Made by a program: the position numbers and the translations under genes. From assembly GCF_014204915.1 (NCBI RefSeq), contig NZ_JACHMH010000001.1, positions 5,791,501 through 5,855,500 of the forward strand: a stretch of DNA of 64,000 nucleotides. The letters are read 5' to 3'. This DNA is from Crossiella cryophila (GTDB lineage Bacteria > Actinomycetota > Actinomycetes > Mycobacteriales > Pseudonocardiaceae). Positions 7,763-17,320 of the stretch are shown here, one piece after another. Within the stretch, counting starts at the first letter, position 1. Each line of letters opens with the position of its first letter. The notes below the pieces were generated by a model, which saw only the letters and a list, made by a program, of their open reading frames with translations, had not been told where the DNA came from and searched no databases.

Positions 7763-10700
7763 CTAGCGGGTGCGGCCCTCCAGGGATTCGATGGACACGG
7801 TGCCGCCGTCGCCGCGCATGGCGACGCCGTGCCGGAACTGGCTGAGCACCGTGGGATCGGACAGGTTCAGCCGTGGATCGATCGAACCGGTGCGCACCGA
7901 GGTCCACCGCCCGTCGCGGCCGTGGAAGATGTCCAGGGACTTCCCAGCGACCACGAGCGCGAACTTGTCACCGGGTTGCAGGTCCAGGCGGGCGGTCGGA
8001 TTGCCGTAGAGGAACTGGCCGTTGAGCCGGATGTCGAAGCCGGTCTGTTTACGGAAGTGGTTGTACCAGGCCACCACATAGGTGTCCTTGTCCTTGACCA
8101 GACCGGTGAACAGACTGTTCTCCCGCATGTTGCCACCGGCCAGTTCGCCGACCTCCACGATGGTCACCGCAGGGTTGGCCGAGGGGGTGGCGGTGGAGCC
8201 GAGCATGGTGAAGAACTGGTTCGGGTGACTGACCTTCAGCTTGGAATCCGACACCGTGGGGCCTGGCGCGGCCTCACCGCCGAAGGGCTGGTGACCGCGG
8301 TAGCTGGCGCTGGTGTCGGAGTCGAAACCGTCGAGGATGGTGCGCTTGGGGTAGTTCGCCTCGGTCGGCTCCGGCACCGGCACGGTCACCAGCCAGGGCT
8401 CGTCGACCACCTGACGCCCGGAATCGTTGCTGTAGAAGGCTCTGGTGGTCACCTGGGAATCACCGACACTGCCTGGGACGAGCCGGTACCGCGCCACCGT
8501 TGATTCGCCGGGGCGAAGGTCCACTGTGGACACCTCGCCGACCGGTTCGGCCCGCCAGCCAGCCGGCAGCACCAGTTCGGGGTGGACCTGGCGGACCGTG
8601 CGCGGTGAGTCGTTGACCACCAGCACACTGGCCGGGGTGGCCTGGCCGTCCTTGAGCGTGCCCGGCACGAAATGCGTGTTGACCCCGGCGCCCTCGGTGG
8701 TGTCGACGTAGGACTCCGACTGCTGCACCGGCGGCCCGGACACGCCGCGGCCCTGGGACAGCACGAGTTGCGGGCTGATCCCGAACCGGCCGGTGCGCGG
8801 TCCGTGCACGGTCAGCCCACCACCGGAACCGGCCAGGGACAGGGTGAACCTGCCGTCGGCGGCGGCTTCCTTGAGCTTGCGCGCGTCCAGATCGAGGACC
8901 ACCCGGTAGCCGTACTGGCCGGGGTCGAAGCCGGATTCGTTGGACAGCGCGCCGCGGGCGTCGGCCGGATCATCCGGCAGCACAACGGCCTGGGTGGACA
9001 CACCGTCCACAAAGGCCCGGAACGTGGTGGGGTAGCGACGCTCGGAGGTCTGCGGGAACCGGGTTCGGGGCGAGCCCGGCCGGGACGCGGATGCCTCCAG
9101 GACCAGCTGGGCGGTGTTCCAACGACCCTCGCGCAGCTCGTCGGGCAACTCGACGGTCCACTGGAACTCGCCGTCGCCGTAGCCCCAGGCCGCGCTGGAA
9201 CCGTCGTTGCGGAAGGTGTCGTGGCCCTGCGGCCAGTTCGCCTTGGCCGCGGCCGGATCCAGCCGGATGGTGCCGGCCACCCTGGACGGGCTGGTGCGCT
9301 GCTCGCCGAGCACGGTGGCCCGGTCGGTGCGGGTGCTCCAGTCGGCGAGGAAGGTCTGGCCGGTGGCCAGCACGTCCCGGCCGCGTACCAGCTGGATGTC
9401 CAGGCGGCCGTGGGTCAGGTCCTCGGGCACGGTCACCTCGACCTTGCCCAGGTCGCTGGTGGTGTACTTCTTGGGGGACACCGGTTTCCGTGCCCACTCG
9501 GTGCCGCGGACCGGCGCGCCGGTCTGGTCGGTGCCGGAGATCCGCCAGCGCAGCTCGGTGGCGCCGAGATCGCGGCCGGAGAACAGCGAGGACTTCGCGG
9601 TCAGCGACACCGGCTGGCCGGGGGTGACCCGCTGCACCGGGCGGGCGTCGAAGAACAGCACGTCGTCGGCGTTGGCCAGGTGCACACCGCCCTGTTTCCC
9701 GTCGGCGTCGAGGTAACCGGGCACCTGGAGCGTGCGGTCGTAGGCCGACCAGCCGTTCCACTCCCACTCGATGTCGGCCAGTTCGGTGAACAGGTAGCCG
9801 TTCATCTTGGGCTGGTTGCGGAAGAGTTCGGTGGTGTAGCGGAACGGCGCGGCGACGTCCTGGTCCTTCTCCCTGCCGCCGGACCACGGGCCGAACTCGG
9901 AGTTCAGCAGCGGCTGACCGGCCTGCTTCTTGCCCTCCTCCATGTTGAAGGTCGAGCCGGGATAGGTGTTGCGCACGATGTGGTCCACATTGGACTTCCA
10001 TTCCTCCCATGTGGACAGATAGCCGTGGAAGTCCAGCAGGTCCGTGCTCTCACTGGGATGGTGGTTGTTGCAGCAGGGCGAGTTGTCCACGATCAGCCTG
10101 CCGCCCTGGGTGAGCTTCTTGGTGAGCTGCACCATGCGTTCCACCCACGGCTTGGCGTCCTCGCGCATGCCGTTGCCGTCGGTGATGCCCCAGCCCTCGT
10201 TGAAGACGTCCCAGATCACGATCGAGGGGTGGTTGTAGTCCCGTTTCACCGCGTCGTGCAACACGTTCTCGAACAGTTTCTCCGCACTGGCCTGGTAGCC
10301 GTTGTAGCCGAAGTTCGGCTGGTCGTACCAGACCATCAGGCCCATCACGTCGGCCCAGTGGTAGTAGAGCGGATCGTTGATCTTGATGTGCAGGCGGGTG
10401 GAGTTCAGGCCGAGTTGCTTGGCCAGCGCCAGGTCGAAGAGCACCGATCCCTTGCGCGGGTCCCCGACCGAGCCCGCGCGCAGGTCGCCGCCCTGGTAGA
10501 GGCCGGTGTAGGAGTAGGTGCCCCAGGGGTTGAACGCCTGGTCGAGCGCGGAGCGCAGGTAGATCGGCTTGTTGTTCAGGTGCAGGTATTGGTACTGCTG
10601 CTGGGGATCGGACTGTTCGGCCGGGGAGTGGCCGGGCGCCCAGTCCCGGGAGATGGTGCGCAGACCGGTCCAGGTGTGCAGCGCGTCCCGGCCCTGACCG

Positions 10701-11965
10701 CCGGACAGTTCGACCTGGACCTGGTAGAGCCAGGGCGTGTTCGGCGACCAGAGGCGGGCCGCCGGGATGTCCACTGTGGACTTCCCGGTGACGCCGTCGA
10801 GGATCAGCGTGCTGGTGGCGACGACCCGGCCCGCTTTGGGCTCGACCGGCTTGGGCAGGTCGAGGCCGCGTTGTTCGACGCCGGGCTTGCCTGCTTGTTC
10901 GCGGATGGTGATCTTGGCGGTGGAACCGGCCGCGGCGGTGTTGCCGGTGATCGCGATCTCGGCCTTGGCGCTGGTCAGGCGGTCACCGGCGAAGGTCAGC
11001 TTCGGCGTGACGTGCACGGTGTCCAGGCGGGCGGGGTCGGCCGGTTCCAGCCAGACCGACTGCCAGATGCCGCCGGTGTCGGCGTACCAGCCCATCTGCT
11101 TGCCCTGCGGGTACGGCGTGCGATCGCCGTTGTCCGGGGCGAAAGCGCGGACCACCAGCGAATGCGTGGAACCCGGTGCGAGGCGGCCCAGGTCGACCTC
11201 GAACGGGGAGTAGCCGCCGTCGTGCTCGGCCCGCTGCACACCGTTGAGGAACACCACGGCGTTCCACTCCACCGCGCCGAAGCGCAGCAGCACGTTGCGG
11301 TCGGCAGGCCAGTCGGCCGGCACGGTGAGCTGGCGCTGGTACCAGACCGCGCCCCGGTTGGCCTCGAACTGGCTGGCGTAGACCTGGTTGTTGGCGCGGG
11401 CTTCCTCGCCGACACCGGCCAGGGAGGTGTAGCTGAACGGAACGCGCACGGCGTGCTGCCACTCGTGCCCGCCCGCGGCCCAGTTCTCGGTGCGGCCGAC
11501 ATCGCGCGGGTCGAAGCTCAGTGACCAGGTTCCGTTGAGGTTGAGCCATTTGCCGTTCGCGCCTGCCCGGCGGTCCAGGTCGGGGCGCGGGTAGTCCGGG
11601 TGCGGCAGGGAACGCGGGGTCTCCCGGTCCAGGCGGAGGGTGACCGCGGTGTCGCCGCGGGATTCCAGGGGTAGCCAGCGGAAGGAGTAGCCCTGTTTCG
11701 CCGCGACCACGCCGATGGCCTCCGCAGGCACCTTGGGCAGGGTGAACCGGCCGTCGACGCCGGTGCGCACGCTGGTGGTCTGGGCCGCCGCGTGCACCAC
11801 CGCCCCGGCGACCGGGGCGCCGGTGACCGTGTCTCGGACCTGGCCGGTGACCGTGCGTTCCGCGGGCGCGGCCTGGGCCGCCGGTGGGGTGATCGTCGAC
11901 GCCGAGGCGGCGACCAGGGCCAACGCGGCTACCAGTGGTGCGGTGCGCAATCGGGAACGGGGCAT
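7763..11965 (-). CDS. Secreted glycoside hydrolase family 2 enzyme, multidomain
   Basis: 1400 aa, far longer than a simple GH2. In order: signal peptide (1-32, ending AQAA), carboxypeptidase-regulatory-like beta-sandwich (about 36-112, TVTGQVRDTVTGAPVAGA), GH2 sugar-binding domain (about 138-308), Ig-like domain (about 310-440), TIM barrel (about 445-740), then several beta-rich domains; the last ~170 residues (from DGFDSDTSASY) resemble a concanavalin-like LamG/DUF1080-type domain. Catalytic residues look intact: acid/base Glu590 in WDVFNEGW and nucleophile Glu690 in LLNSEFG. It acts outside the cell on beta-galactosides, glucuronides or similar; the substrate cannot be fixed. AGGAGG lies about 10 nt before the ATG. 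A LacI-type palindrome is 84 bp upstream. Confidence 0.9.
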   Translation of the reverse strand: MPRSRLRTAPLVAALALVAASASTITPPAAQAAPAERTVTGQVRDTVTGAPVAGAVVHAAAQTTSVRTGVDGRFTLPKVPAEAIGVVAAKQGYSFRWLPLESRGDTAVTLRLDRETPRSLPHPDYPRPDLDRRAGANGKWLNLNGTWSLSFDPRDVGRTENWAAGGHEWQHAVRVPFSYTSLAGVGEEARANNQVYASQFEANRGAVWYQRQLTVPADWPADRNVLLRFGAVEWNAVVFLNGVQRAEHDGGYSPFEVDLGRLAPGSTHSLVVRAFAPDNGDRTPYPQGKQMGWYADTGGIWQSVWLEPADPARLDTVHVTPKLTFAGDRLTSAKAEIAITGNTAAAGSTAKITIREQAGKPGVEQRGLDLPKPVEPKAGRVVATSTLILDGVTGKSTVDIPAARLWSPNTPWLYQVQVELSGGQGRDALHTWTGLRTISRDWAPGHSPAEQSDPQQQYQYLHLNNKPIYLRSALDQAFNPWGTYSYTGLYQGGDLRAGSVGDPRKGSVLFDLALAKQLGLNSTRLHIKINDPLYYHWADVMGLMVWYDQPNFGYNGYQASAEKLFENVLHDAVKRDYNHPSIVIWDVFNEGWGITDGNGMREDAKPWVERMVQLTKKLTQGGRLIVDNSPCCNNHHPSESTDLLDFHGYLSTWEEWKSNVDHIVRNTYPGSTFNMEEGKKQAGQPLLNSEFGPWSGGREKDQDVAAPFRYTTELFRNQPKMNGYLFTELADIEWEWNGWSAYDRTLQVPGYLDADGKQGGVHLANADDVLFFDARPVQRVTPGQPVSLTAKSSLFSGRDLGATELRWRISGTDQTGAPVRGTEWARKPVSPKKYTTSDLGKVEVTVPEDLTHGRLDIQLVRGRDVLATGQTFLADWSTRTDRATVLGEQRTSPSRVAGTIRLDPAAAKANWPQGHDTFRNDGSSAAWGYGDGEFQWTVELPDELREGRWNTAQLVLEASASRPGSPRTRFPQTSERRYPTTFRAFVDGVSTQAVVLPDDPADARGALSNESGFDPGQYGYRVVLDLDARKLKEAAADGRFTLSLAGSGGGLTVHGPRTGRFGISPQLVLSQGRGVSGPPVQQSESYVDTTEGAGVNTHFVPGTLKDGQATPASVLVVNDSPRTVRQVHPELVLPAGWRAEPVGEVSTVDLRPGESTVARYRLVPGSVGDSQVTTRAFYSNDSGRQVVDEPWLVTVPVPEPTEANYPKRTILDGFDSDTSASYRGHQPFGGEAAPGPTVSDSKLKVSHPNQFFTMLGSTATPSANPAVTIVEVGELAGGNMRENSLFTGLVKDKDTYVVAWYNHFRKQTGFDIRLNGQFLYGNPTARLDLQPGDKFALVVAGKSLDIFHGRDGRWTSVRTGSIDPRLNLSDPTVLSQFRHGVAMRGDGGTVSIESLEGRTR

Positions 11966-12048
11966 GGGGCGCCTACCTCCTGGCGGGGGAGCACAACCGA
12001 AGGTGGGGTGGGCGCGCCATGGCGGCGAGCAGCGTGCCCACCCCGATG

Positions 12049-12062
12049 TGGAACCGCTCCCA
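12049..12062. promoter_or_regulatory. LacI/CebR-like operator upstream of the GH2 gene
   Basis: TGGAACCGCTCCCA matches the CebR box TGGGAGCGCTCCCA known from Streptomyces at 12 of 14 positions and is partly palindromic around a central CG. It lies 84 bp upstream of the GH2 start. Function is inferred from position and resemblance only. Confidence 0.45.
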
Positions 12063-12223
12063 TTAACAGCAACCGATCATGAGCAGTCAAGAACTGACCG
12101 AACTATGGCCGGAAATGGACTGCCAACGTTGTAATCCGATCAGGCCAGCTGGGGGTGGGCGTGTTTGAGTGGGCGTTTGCTCGGGCGTGTTCGCGGTGTC
12201 TCGGTGCCCGGGGCGGTGTCCGT

Positions 12224-12280
12224 AACGGCCAACGTGGCGTACGAGATCGGCCAACATGGCGTACGAGAACGGCCAACACG
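12224..12280 (-). repeat. 22-bp repeat array A, after the acyl-CoA dehydrogenase stop
   Basis: Two full 22-bp units (12224-12245, 12246-12267) and a 13-bp partial unit (12268-12280). The core reads AACGGCCAACRYGGCGTAC on the + strand followed by GAG. The array ends 12 bp before the minus-strand stop codon at 12293, so on the transcript it lies immediately in the 3' untranslated region. Confidence 0.9.
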
Positions 12281-12292
12281 CGGGTGAGGGGG

Positions 12293-13462
12293 TTAGACGA
12301 AGGCGCTGTGGCCGGTGATGGCCCTGCCGACGATCAGGGTGTTCATCTCCCGGGTGCCTTCGTAGGAGTAGATGGCTTCGGCGTCGGCGACGAAGCGGGC
12401 CACGTCGTGGTCCAGGATGATGCCGTTGCCGCCGAGGATCTCCCTGGCCCAGCCGACCGCCTCGCGCATGCGGACCGTGCAGACCGCCTTGGCCAGGGCC
12501 GAGTGCTCGTCGCGGTAGACGCCCTCGTCCTGGAGCTGGGCCAGGCGGGTCACCAGGGCGAGGCTGGTGGTGACGTTGGACAGGATGCGGACCAGGAGGT
12601 CCTGGACCAGTTGGAAGCCGGCGATGGGGCGGCCGAACTGCTGCCGCTGCTTGGCGTAGGCGAGGGCCTTCTCGTAGGCGCCCATCATCACGCCGACGGC
12701 CTGCCAGGCGACGCCGCCGAGGGTTTGGCGGAGGATGTCGGCGGTGTCCCGGAAGCCGGTGGCGCGCTGGAGTCGGTTGGCCTCGGGGACCCGGCAGTCG
12801 GTGAGGGTGATGTCGGCGTTCTGCACGGTGCGCAGCGCGACCTTGTGCTCGATCCGGGTGGCGGTGAAGCCGGGGGTGCCCCGTTCGACCACGAAGCCCT
12901 TGACCTTGTTGTCGGCCTCGTCCCTGGCCCAGACCACGATCAGGTCGGCGAAGGTGGCGTTGCCGATCCAGCGCTTGGCGCCGTTGAGGATCCAGTCCTC
13001 GCCCACCCGGCGGGCGGTGGTGCGCATGCCGCCGGAGACGTCGGAGCCGCCTTCGGGCTCGGTGAGGGCGAACGCGCCGATCTGCTCCATCCGGGCCATC
13101 GCGGGCAGCCAGCGCTGCTTCTGCTCCTCGCTGCCGCAGCGGTTGACGCTGCCCATGGCGAGTCCACTGTGGACACCGAAGAAGGTGGCCAGGGACGGGT
13201 CGACCCGGTTCATCTCCATGGCCAGGAAACCGGTGAGCAGGCTGCGTTCGCCGCGGTAGGCCAGGCCCGCGATGTCCAGTTCGGCGAAGCCCTTGACGAG
13301 GTCGTGCGGGAATTCGGCCGCCGCCCAGGCGGCGTTGGCGATGGGGGCGACCTCGGCGGCCAGGAATTCCCTGGTGCGGCGCACGATGTCCTGCTCGCGG
13401 TCGTCCAGCAGGTGCTGGAAGCCGTAGAAATCGCCGGTGAGCAGGTCGGGTTCGGTGGCCAT
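12293..13462 (-). CDS. Acyl-CoA dehydrogenase (glutaryl-CoA-dehydrogenase-like)
   Basis: 389 aa, normal length for an FAD acyl-CoA dehydrogenase. FALTEPEGGSD and WIGNATFADL are the flavin/substrate loops; the catalytic Glu is in SYEGTREMNTLIVGRAITG, a C-terminal signature most like glutaryl-CoA dehydrogenases. It would introduce a double bond into an acyl-CoA in the cytosol. It is the last gene of the four-gene operon, starting 1 bp after the upstream stop. The exact acyl chain is unknown; other short-chain dehydrogenases share these motifs. Confidence 0.9.
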   Translation of the reverse strand: MATEPDLLTGDFYGFQHLLDDREQDIVRRTREFLAAEVAPIANAAWAAAEFPHDLVKGFAELDIAGLAYRGERSLLTGFLAMEMNRVDPSLATFFGVHSGLAMGSVNRCGSEEQKQRWLPAMARMEQIGAFALTEPEGGSDVSGGMRTTARRVGEDWILNGAKRWIGNATFADLIVVWARDEADNKVKGFVVERGTPGFTATRIEHKVALRTVQNADITLTDCRVPEANRLQRATGFRDTADILRQTLGGVAWQAVGVMMGAYEKALAYAKQRQQFGRPIAGFQLVQDLLVRILSNVTTSLALVTRLAQLQDEGVYRDEHSALAKAVCTVRMREAVGWAREILGGNGIILDHDVARFVADAEAIYSYEGTREMNTLIVGRAITGHSAFV

Positions 13463-13463
13463 G

Positions 13464-14393
13464 TCAGGCTCCTTCGGTGCTGTTCAACGCGGCCAGGATC
13501 GCCAGTTGCCGGTCGTCGCGGCGGCGGGTCCGGCCGGGGTAGTCCGTGCTGCCGAAGTCGTGGTCGGCCGCCGCGGACAGGGTGTCCACTGTGGACTCGT
13601 CAAGGGTGGGGGTGCGGCGCTGGGCCCAGCCGCGGGCCATGCCGGGGCCGAGGTGGGTGAGCAGGTGCCGCAGGCCGCCGGGGCCGCCGCCCAGGTGCAG
13701 GGCCTCGAACGGGCCGACCGCGGCCCAGCGGATGCCCAGGGAGTTGCGCACGATCAGGTCCAGCTCGGCCGGGGTGACCACGCCGTCCTGGACCAGGGTG
13801 ACCGCCTCGGCGAACAGCGCGCCCTGCAGCCGGTTGGCCACGAAACCGCGGCTCTCGGCGCGCAGCGTGACCGGGACCTTGCCGAGTTCGCGGTAGAACC
13901 CGGCGGCGCGGTCGATCAGCTCGGGGGTGCTGGTCGGGTGCGGGACCAGTTCGACCAGGGGCAGGACGTGCGGGGGGTTGAACGGGTGACCGACCAGGAC
14001 CCGGCCCGGGTCGGTCATGCTCGCGCCGAGCAGGGTGGGGACCAGGCCGGAGGTGGAGGAGAGCAGCAGGGCCTCCGGCGGGGCCGCCTTCTCCAGTGCG
14101 GCGAACAGGTCCTGCTTGAACTCCAGGTTCTCCGGGCCGTTCTCCTGCACGGCGTGCACATCCCGCACGGCGTGCAGTGTGTCGGCGGTGCACTCCAGGC
14201 GGGTGAGCAGCTCGGCCGCATCGCCGGTGAAGCCGGGGACGGTGGGCGCGAGTTCGGGGATGGCGGTGGCGGCGACCTCGGCCAGGTCGGGGCGCGGGTC
14301 GCACAGGCGGACCCGGAAACCCTTGGCCAGGAACAGGGTCGTCCAGGACAGGCCGATGACGCCTGCGCCGACGACCGCGATGGTGCGGCTCAT
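13464..14393 (-). CDS. 3-hydroxyacyl-CoA dehydrogenase family protein
   Basis: 309 aa. The N-terminus IAVVGAGVIGLSWTTLFLAKG is an NAD-binding Rossmann loop. SSTSGLVPT, GHPFNPPHVLPLVELV and the His in it are typical of the 3-hydroxyacyl-CoA / carnitine-dehydrogenase-like branch. It would oxidise a 3-hydroxyacyl compound to a 3-keto compound with NAD. It overlaps the upstream acetoacetate-decarboxylase-like gene by ATGA and is followed by the dehydrogenase 1 bp later, so it is mid-operon. Confidence 0.88.
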   Translation of the reverse strand: MSRTIAVVGAGVIGLSWTTLFLAKGFRVRLCDPRPDLAEVAATAIPELAPTVPGFTGDAAELLTRLECTADTLHAVRDVHAVQENGPENLEFKQDLFAALEKAAPPEALLLSSTSGLVPTLLGASMTDPGRVLVGHPFNPPHVLPLVELVPHPTSTPELIDRAAGFYRELGKVPVTLRAESRGFVANRLQGALFAEAVTLVQDGVVTPAELDLIVRNSLGIRWAAVGPFEALHLGGGPGGLRHLLTHLGPGMARGWAQRRTPTLDESTVDTLSAAADHDFGSTDYPGRTRRRDDRQLAILAALNSTEGA

Positions 14394-15136
14394 GACCGGT
14401 TCCCTTCCAGGTAGTCGTGCACCGGCCGGAGCGGGGCGAGCGTGAGGTCGGTGATGATGTGGCTGGCCGAGACGATCTCGCGGACCGGCAGGTCGGCCAG
14501 TGGCGCGAGCACGTGCTCGAACAGCTGCAGCCGGGCGGGGCCGGTCCAGGCGTCCTTGATGGTCAGGTCGGTGATCTGGGTGCGGGCCAGCTCGCAGATC
14601 CGGGGCTTGCCGTCGTAGCCGGGGACGATCTTGAGCATGTAGGTGGGCACCGCGATCTCCGCCCTGGCCCGCTCGAAGTCGAGCGGCCGGTGCTGGTAGC
14701 CCATGGTCGCGGTGGCCACCCGCTGCGAGCCGAGATCCAGGGTGCCGACCAGCGCGCCGTGCTCGGCGAAGAGCGCGGGCGAGCCCATCGACTTGGGGTA
14801 GGCGGCCAGTTCGCGCCCGGCGGCGGTGGCGGCGAAGCTGTCGAGGTACATCTGGTGCAGGTACTCGCCGCGTTCGGCGCCGAAGCGGACCGGGATGACC
14901 TGGCCCGCCTCGGTGTAGGGGCCGTAGTTGCTGGCCTGGTTCATCCGCATGATCTCGAAGCGCACCAGCGGTTCCTCGATCTCGAGGGGCTCCGGGACCA
15001 CGGCGCGCAGGGCGTCCGGGTCGGTGCGGTACACGATGTTCAGGTACTCGCGGTCGCGGAAGCGGGTGCGCGAGGCCGGGTAGGCGGGGGCGGTGAGCGG
15101 GGTGGCCAGCCTGCGGGCCACGTCGGCTGCCTTCAT
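14390..15136 (-). CDS. Acetoacetate decarboxylase family protein
   Basis: 248 aa, the usual length of this family. The motif AAYPKSMGSP contains the Lys that forms the Schiff base with beta-keto acids in characterised decarboxylases, and RFGAERGEYLHQMYLD and YMLKIVPGYDG are other conserved blocks. It would decarboxylate a beta-keto acid, though family members also do aldol or dehydratase chemistry. ATGA overlaps with both neighbours show tight translational coupling with the CoA transferase upstream and the hydroxyacyl-CoA dehydrogenase downstream. Confidence 0.87.
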   Translation of the reverse strand: MKAADVARRLATPLTAPAYPASRTRFRDREYLNIVYRTDPDALRAVVPEPLEIEEPLVRFEIMRMNQASNYGPYTEAGQVIPVRFGAERGEYLHQMYLDSFAATAAGRELAAYPKSMGSPALFAEHGALVGTLDLGSQRVATATMGYQHRPLDFERARAEIAVPTYMLKIVPGYDGKPRICELARTQITDLTIKDAWTGPARLQLFEHVLAPLADLPVREIVSASHIITDLTLAPLRPVHDYLEGNRS

Positions 15137-16332
15137 GACGCGGTGACTCCGTTCTCGGCGAGTGCGCGGCGCTGTTCCGGCGGGTAGCCGAGTTCGGCCA
15201 GCACCTCGTCGTTGTCCTGGCCCAGCCGCGGCGCGTGCCTGCGCAGTCCGGCCGGGGTGGCGGAGAAGCGGACCGGCGAGCCGATCACCCGGTAGGCGCC
15301 CTCGGTGGGGTGCTCGGCGGTCTCCAGCAGGCCGACCTCGCGGACGTAGCCGTCCTCGGTGACCTGGTCCAGGTCCAGCACCGGGGCGAACGGGATGCTC
15401 AGCCGTGCGCAGGCGGCCTCCCAGTCGGCGGTGGCGCGCCGCACGGCGAACTTCTCGATCAGCTCGTAGAGGTCGCCGAAGTGCTCGGCGAGGGACTCGG
15501 CGGTGCCGAACCGGGGATCCTCGGCCAGTTCGGGCGCGCCGGCCTCGGTGAAGAAGTCGAGGAGGTTCTCGCGGCTGTAGGGCAGGATGCAGGCCCAGCC
15601 GTCGGCGGTGCGCACGGCGCGGTGGCCGGGGGCGAGCGAGCGCGGGAAGCCCAGCAGGCCCTGCGCGGGCTCGAAGGTGCGGCCGGCGAGGTGCTCGACC
15701 AGGTTGAACGCCAGCATGGTGTCGGTCATCGGCACCTCGACCCGCTGGCCCTCACCGGTGCGCTGGCGGTGCAGCAGCGCGGCGAGCACCGCGTAGACGA
15801 TGGTCAGCCCGCTGACCTTGTCGCCGAGGATGGTCGGCATGTAGGTGGGGGTGCCGGTGGCGCGGCGCATCAGGTCGGCGGTGCCGGAGGTGGCCTGCAC
15901 GATCTCGTCGTAGGCGGCCCGGCCGGCCAGGGAGGAGTCGCTGCGGAAGCCCTGGGCGTTGCAGTACACCAGGTTCGGGTTGACCGCGGCGAGGTCCTCG
16001 TAGCCGAGGCCGAGGCGGGTGAGCGCGCCGGGGCGCATGTTGGTGACCAGCGCGTCGGCGGTGCGCACCAGGTCGAGGAAGACCTGTTTTCCCTGTGGTC
16101 GCTTGAGGTCGAGTGCGATGGCCCGCTTGTTCCGGTTGACGTTGAGCGCCAGCGCGCCCATGCCCGCGTTGCGCGCCGGGGTGGACAGCCTGCTCATGTC
16201 CCCGGCAGGCGCCTCCACCTTGATCACATCGGCGCCCAGATCGCCGAGGATCTGGGTCGCGTACGGGCCCATCACCACGGTGGAGAGGTCGATGATCCGG
16301 ATCCCGTCGAGCGCGCCCCTGTTCTCGGTCAT
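15133..16332 (-). CDS. CaiB/BaiF family (class III) CoA transferase
   Basis: 399 aa, standard length. GIRIIDLSTVVMGPYATQIL and LGDLGADVIKVE are hallmark N-terminal blocks; the Asp expected to carry the acyl-anhydride appears in the region QGFRSDSSLAGRAAYDEIVQA (broken: GRAAYDEIVQ), as in other family members. It transfers CoA between a CoA-thioester and a carboxylic acid, so it probably activates the pathway substrate. ATG 16332 has AGGAAGG just upstream. It is first in the operon, divergent from the IclR gene. Confidence 0.92.
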   Translation of the reverse strand: MTENRGALDGIRIIDLSTVVMGPYATQILGDLGADVIKVEAPAGDMSRLSTPARNAGMGALALNVNRNKRAIALDLKRPQGKQVFLDLVRTADALVTNMRPGALTRLGLGYEDLAAVNPNLVYCNAQGFRSDSSLAGRAAYDEIVQATSGTADLMRRATGTPTYMPTILGDKVSGLTIVYAVLAALLHRQRTGEGQRVEVPMTDTMLAFNLVEHLAGRTFEPAQGLLGFPRSLAPGHRAVRTADGWACILPYSRENLLDFFTEAGAPELAEDPRFGTAESLAEHFGDLYELIEKFAVRRATADWEAACARLSIPFAPVLDLDQVTEDGYVREVGLLETAEHPTEGAYRVIGSPVRFSATPAGLRRHAPRLGQDNDEVLAELGYPPEQRRALAENGVTAS

Positions 16333-16392
16333 CACGGTCCTTCCTCGTTGTGCTCCGGTCACCTCCGAACTTAGGCAGGCTAACGATCTTAC

Positions 16393-16409
16393 GCAATGTG
16401 ATACGTTGC
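16393..16409. promoter_or_regulatory. Imperfect palindrome, candidate IclR operator
   Basis: GCAATGTGATACGTTGC: outer arms GCAA/TTGC match and one position is mismatched in the 6-bp arms. It is in the 102-bp divergent gap between the CoA transferase and IclR starts, the usual place for an IclR autoregulatory site. Confidence 0.55.
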
Positions 16410-16434
16410 TATCCATATAGGTAAAGGAGCCGCG

Positions 16435-17184
16435 ATGTCCGATCTCGCCCCCAAACGCCCACATCACCGCGCGGTCGACCGCATCGCCGCCATCCTGGAG
16501 ACCGTGGCCACCGAGCCGCAGGGACTGGGCCTCACCCAGCTCGCGCTGCGCCTGGACGCCCCGGTCTCCTCGATCCAGAAGCTGGTCAACGGCCTGGTCG
16601 CGGTCGGCTACCTGGACGAGACCGACCACCGCTTCACCCTGGGCGCCGCGCCGTACCTGCTGTCGCTGCGCGCCGGGCGGGTGCCTGCCAGGGTGGTGCG
16701 GCACGCGGACCTGGTGGCGCTGTCCAGGGAACACCGGTGCAGCGCGGTGCTGGCGGTGCGGCTGGGGGACGCCTCGGTGTACGTGGACTGGGCGGGGACG
16801 GACGACCCGTTCAACTACCTGACGGTGCGGCAGTTGCGCACGCCGTTGCCGGAGACCGCGGTGGGGCGGGTGCTGCTGGCACACCTGCCGGAGCGGGAGC
16901 GGCATGAGGTGGTGAGCGCGCACGTGGGCGGGGAGGCGGAGGCCGCGCTGGGGCTGCTGGCGGAGCTGGCGGAGATCCGCGAGGACGGGTTCTCGCTGGG
17001 GGACAGCGGGCCGATGCTGCGCGGGATCGCGGCGGTGGCGGCGCCGGTGTGGGCGGAGGGGGTTGTGGTGGGGGCGGTGTCCCTGGCGGGGCGGCGGGAG
17101 GGGGTGGGGGAGCGGTTGCCGGAGTTGGCTGAGGTGTTGGTGTCGGCGGTGCGGGAGTGGGCTGGGCGGGCGGTGGAGCGGTGA
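16435..17184 (+). CDS. IclR-family transcriptional regulator
   Basis: 249 aa. N-terminal winged helix (AVDRIAAILETVA, LGLTQLALRLDAPVSSIQKLVNGLVAVGYL in separate helices) and C-terminal effector-binding GAF-like domain (from about residue 75, PETAVGRVLLAHLP and RGIAAVAAPVW). AAAGGAG lies 6 nt before ATG 16435. Divergent arrangement makes it the likely regulator of the CoA-transferase operon, with a CoA ester or free acid as effector; this is inference. Codon and base composition become markedly G-rich in the last third. Confidence 0.9.
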   Translation: MSDLAPKRPHHRAVDRIAAILETVATEPQGLGLTQLALRLDAPVSSIQKLVNGLVAVGYLDETDHRFTLGAAPYLLSLRAGRVPARVVRHADLVALSREHRCSAVLAVRLGDASVYVDWAGTDDPFNYLTVRQLRTPLPETAVGRVLLAHLPERERHEVVSAHVGGEAEAALGLLAELAEIREDGFSLGDSGPMLRGIAAVAAPVWAEGVVVGAVSLAGRREGVGERLPELAEVLVSAVREWAGRAVER

Positions 17185-17320
17185 GGTGGGCGGGCGCCGG
17201 GTAGCGGGTGGCCGGTGGGTGAGTCGGGTGGGGCAGGCCGAAGGTGCTCTGGGTGGCGGTTCGGGCGGGGCTGGGGTGTGGTGATCGGGGCGGGGGCCAG
17301 GGGCGGGTTTGTGGTGGCTG

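Noticed and set aside
8672-11524. 950-codon open frame on the + strand opposite the GH2 gene
   Set aside because: It lies entirely antisense to a gene with clear catalytic motifs and consists of Gly/Val/Arg-rich text without a domain; a codon-bias shadow.
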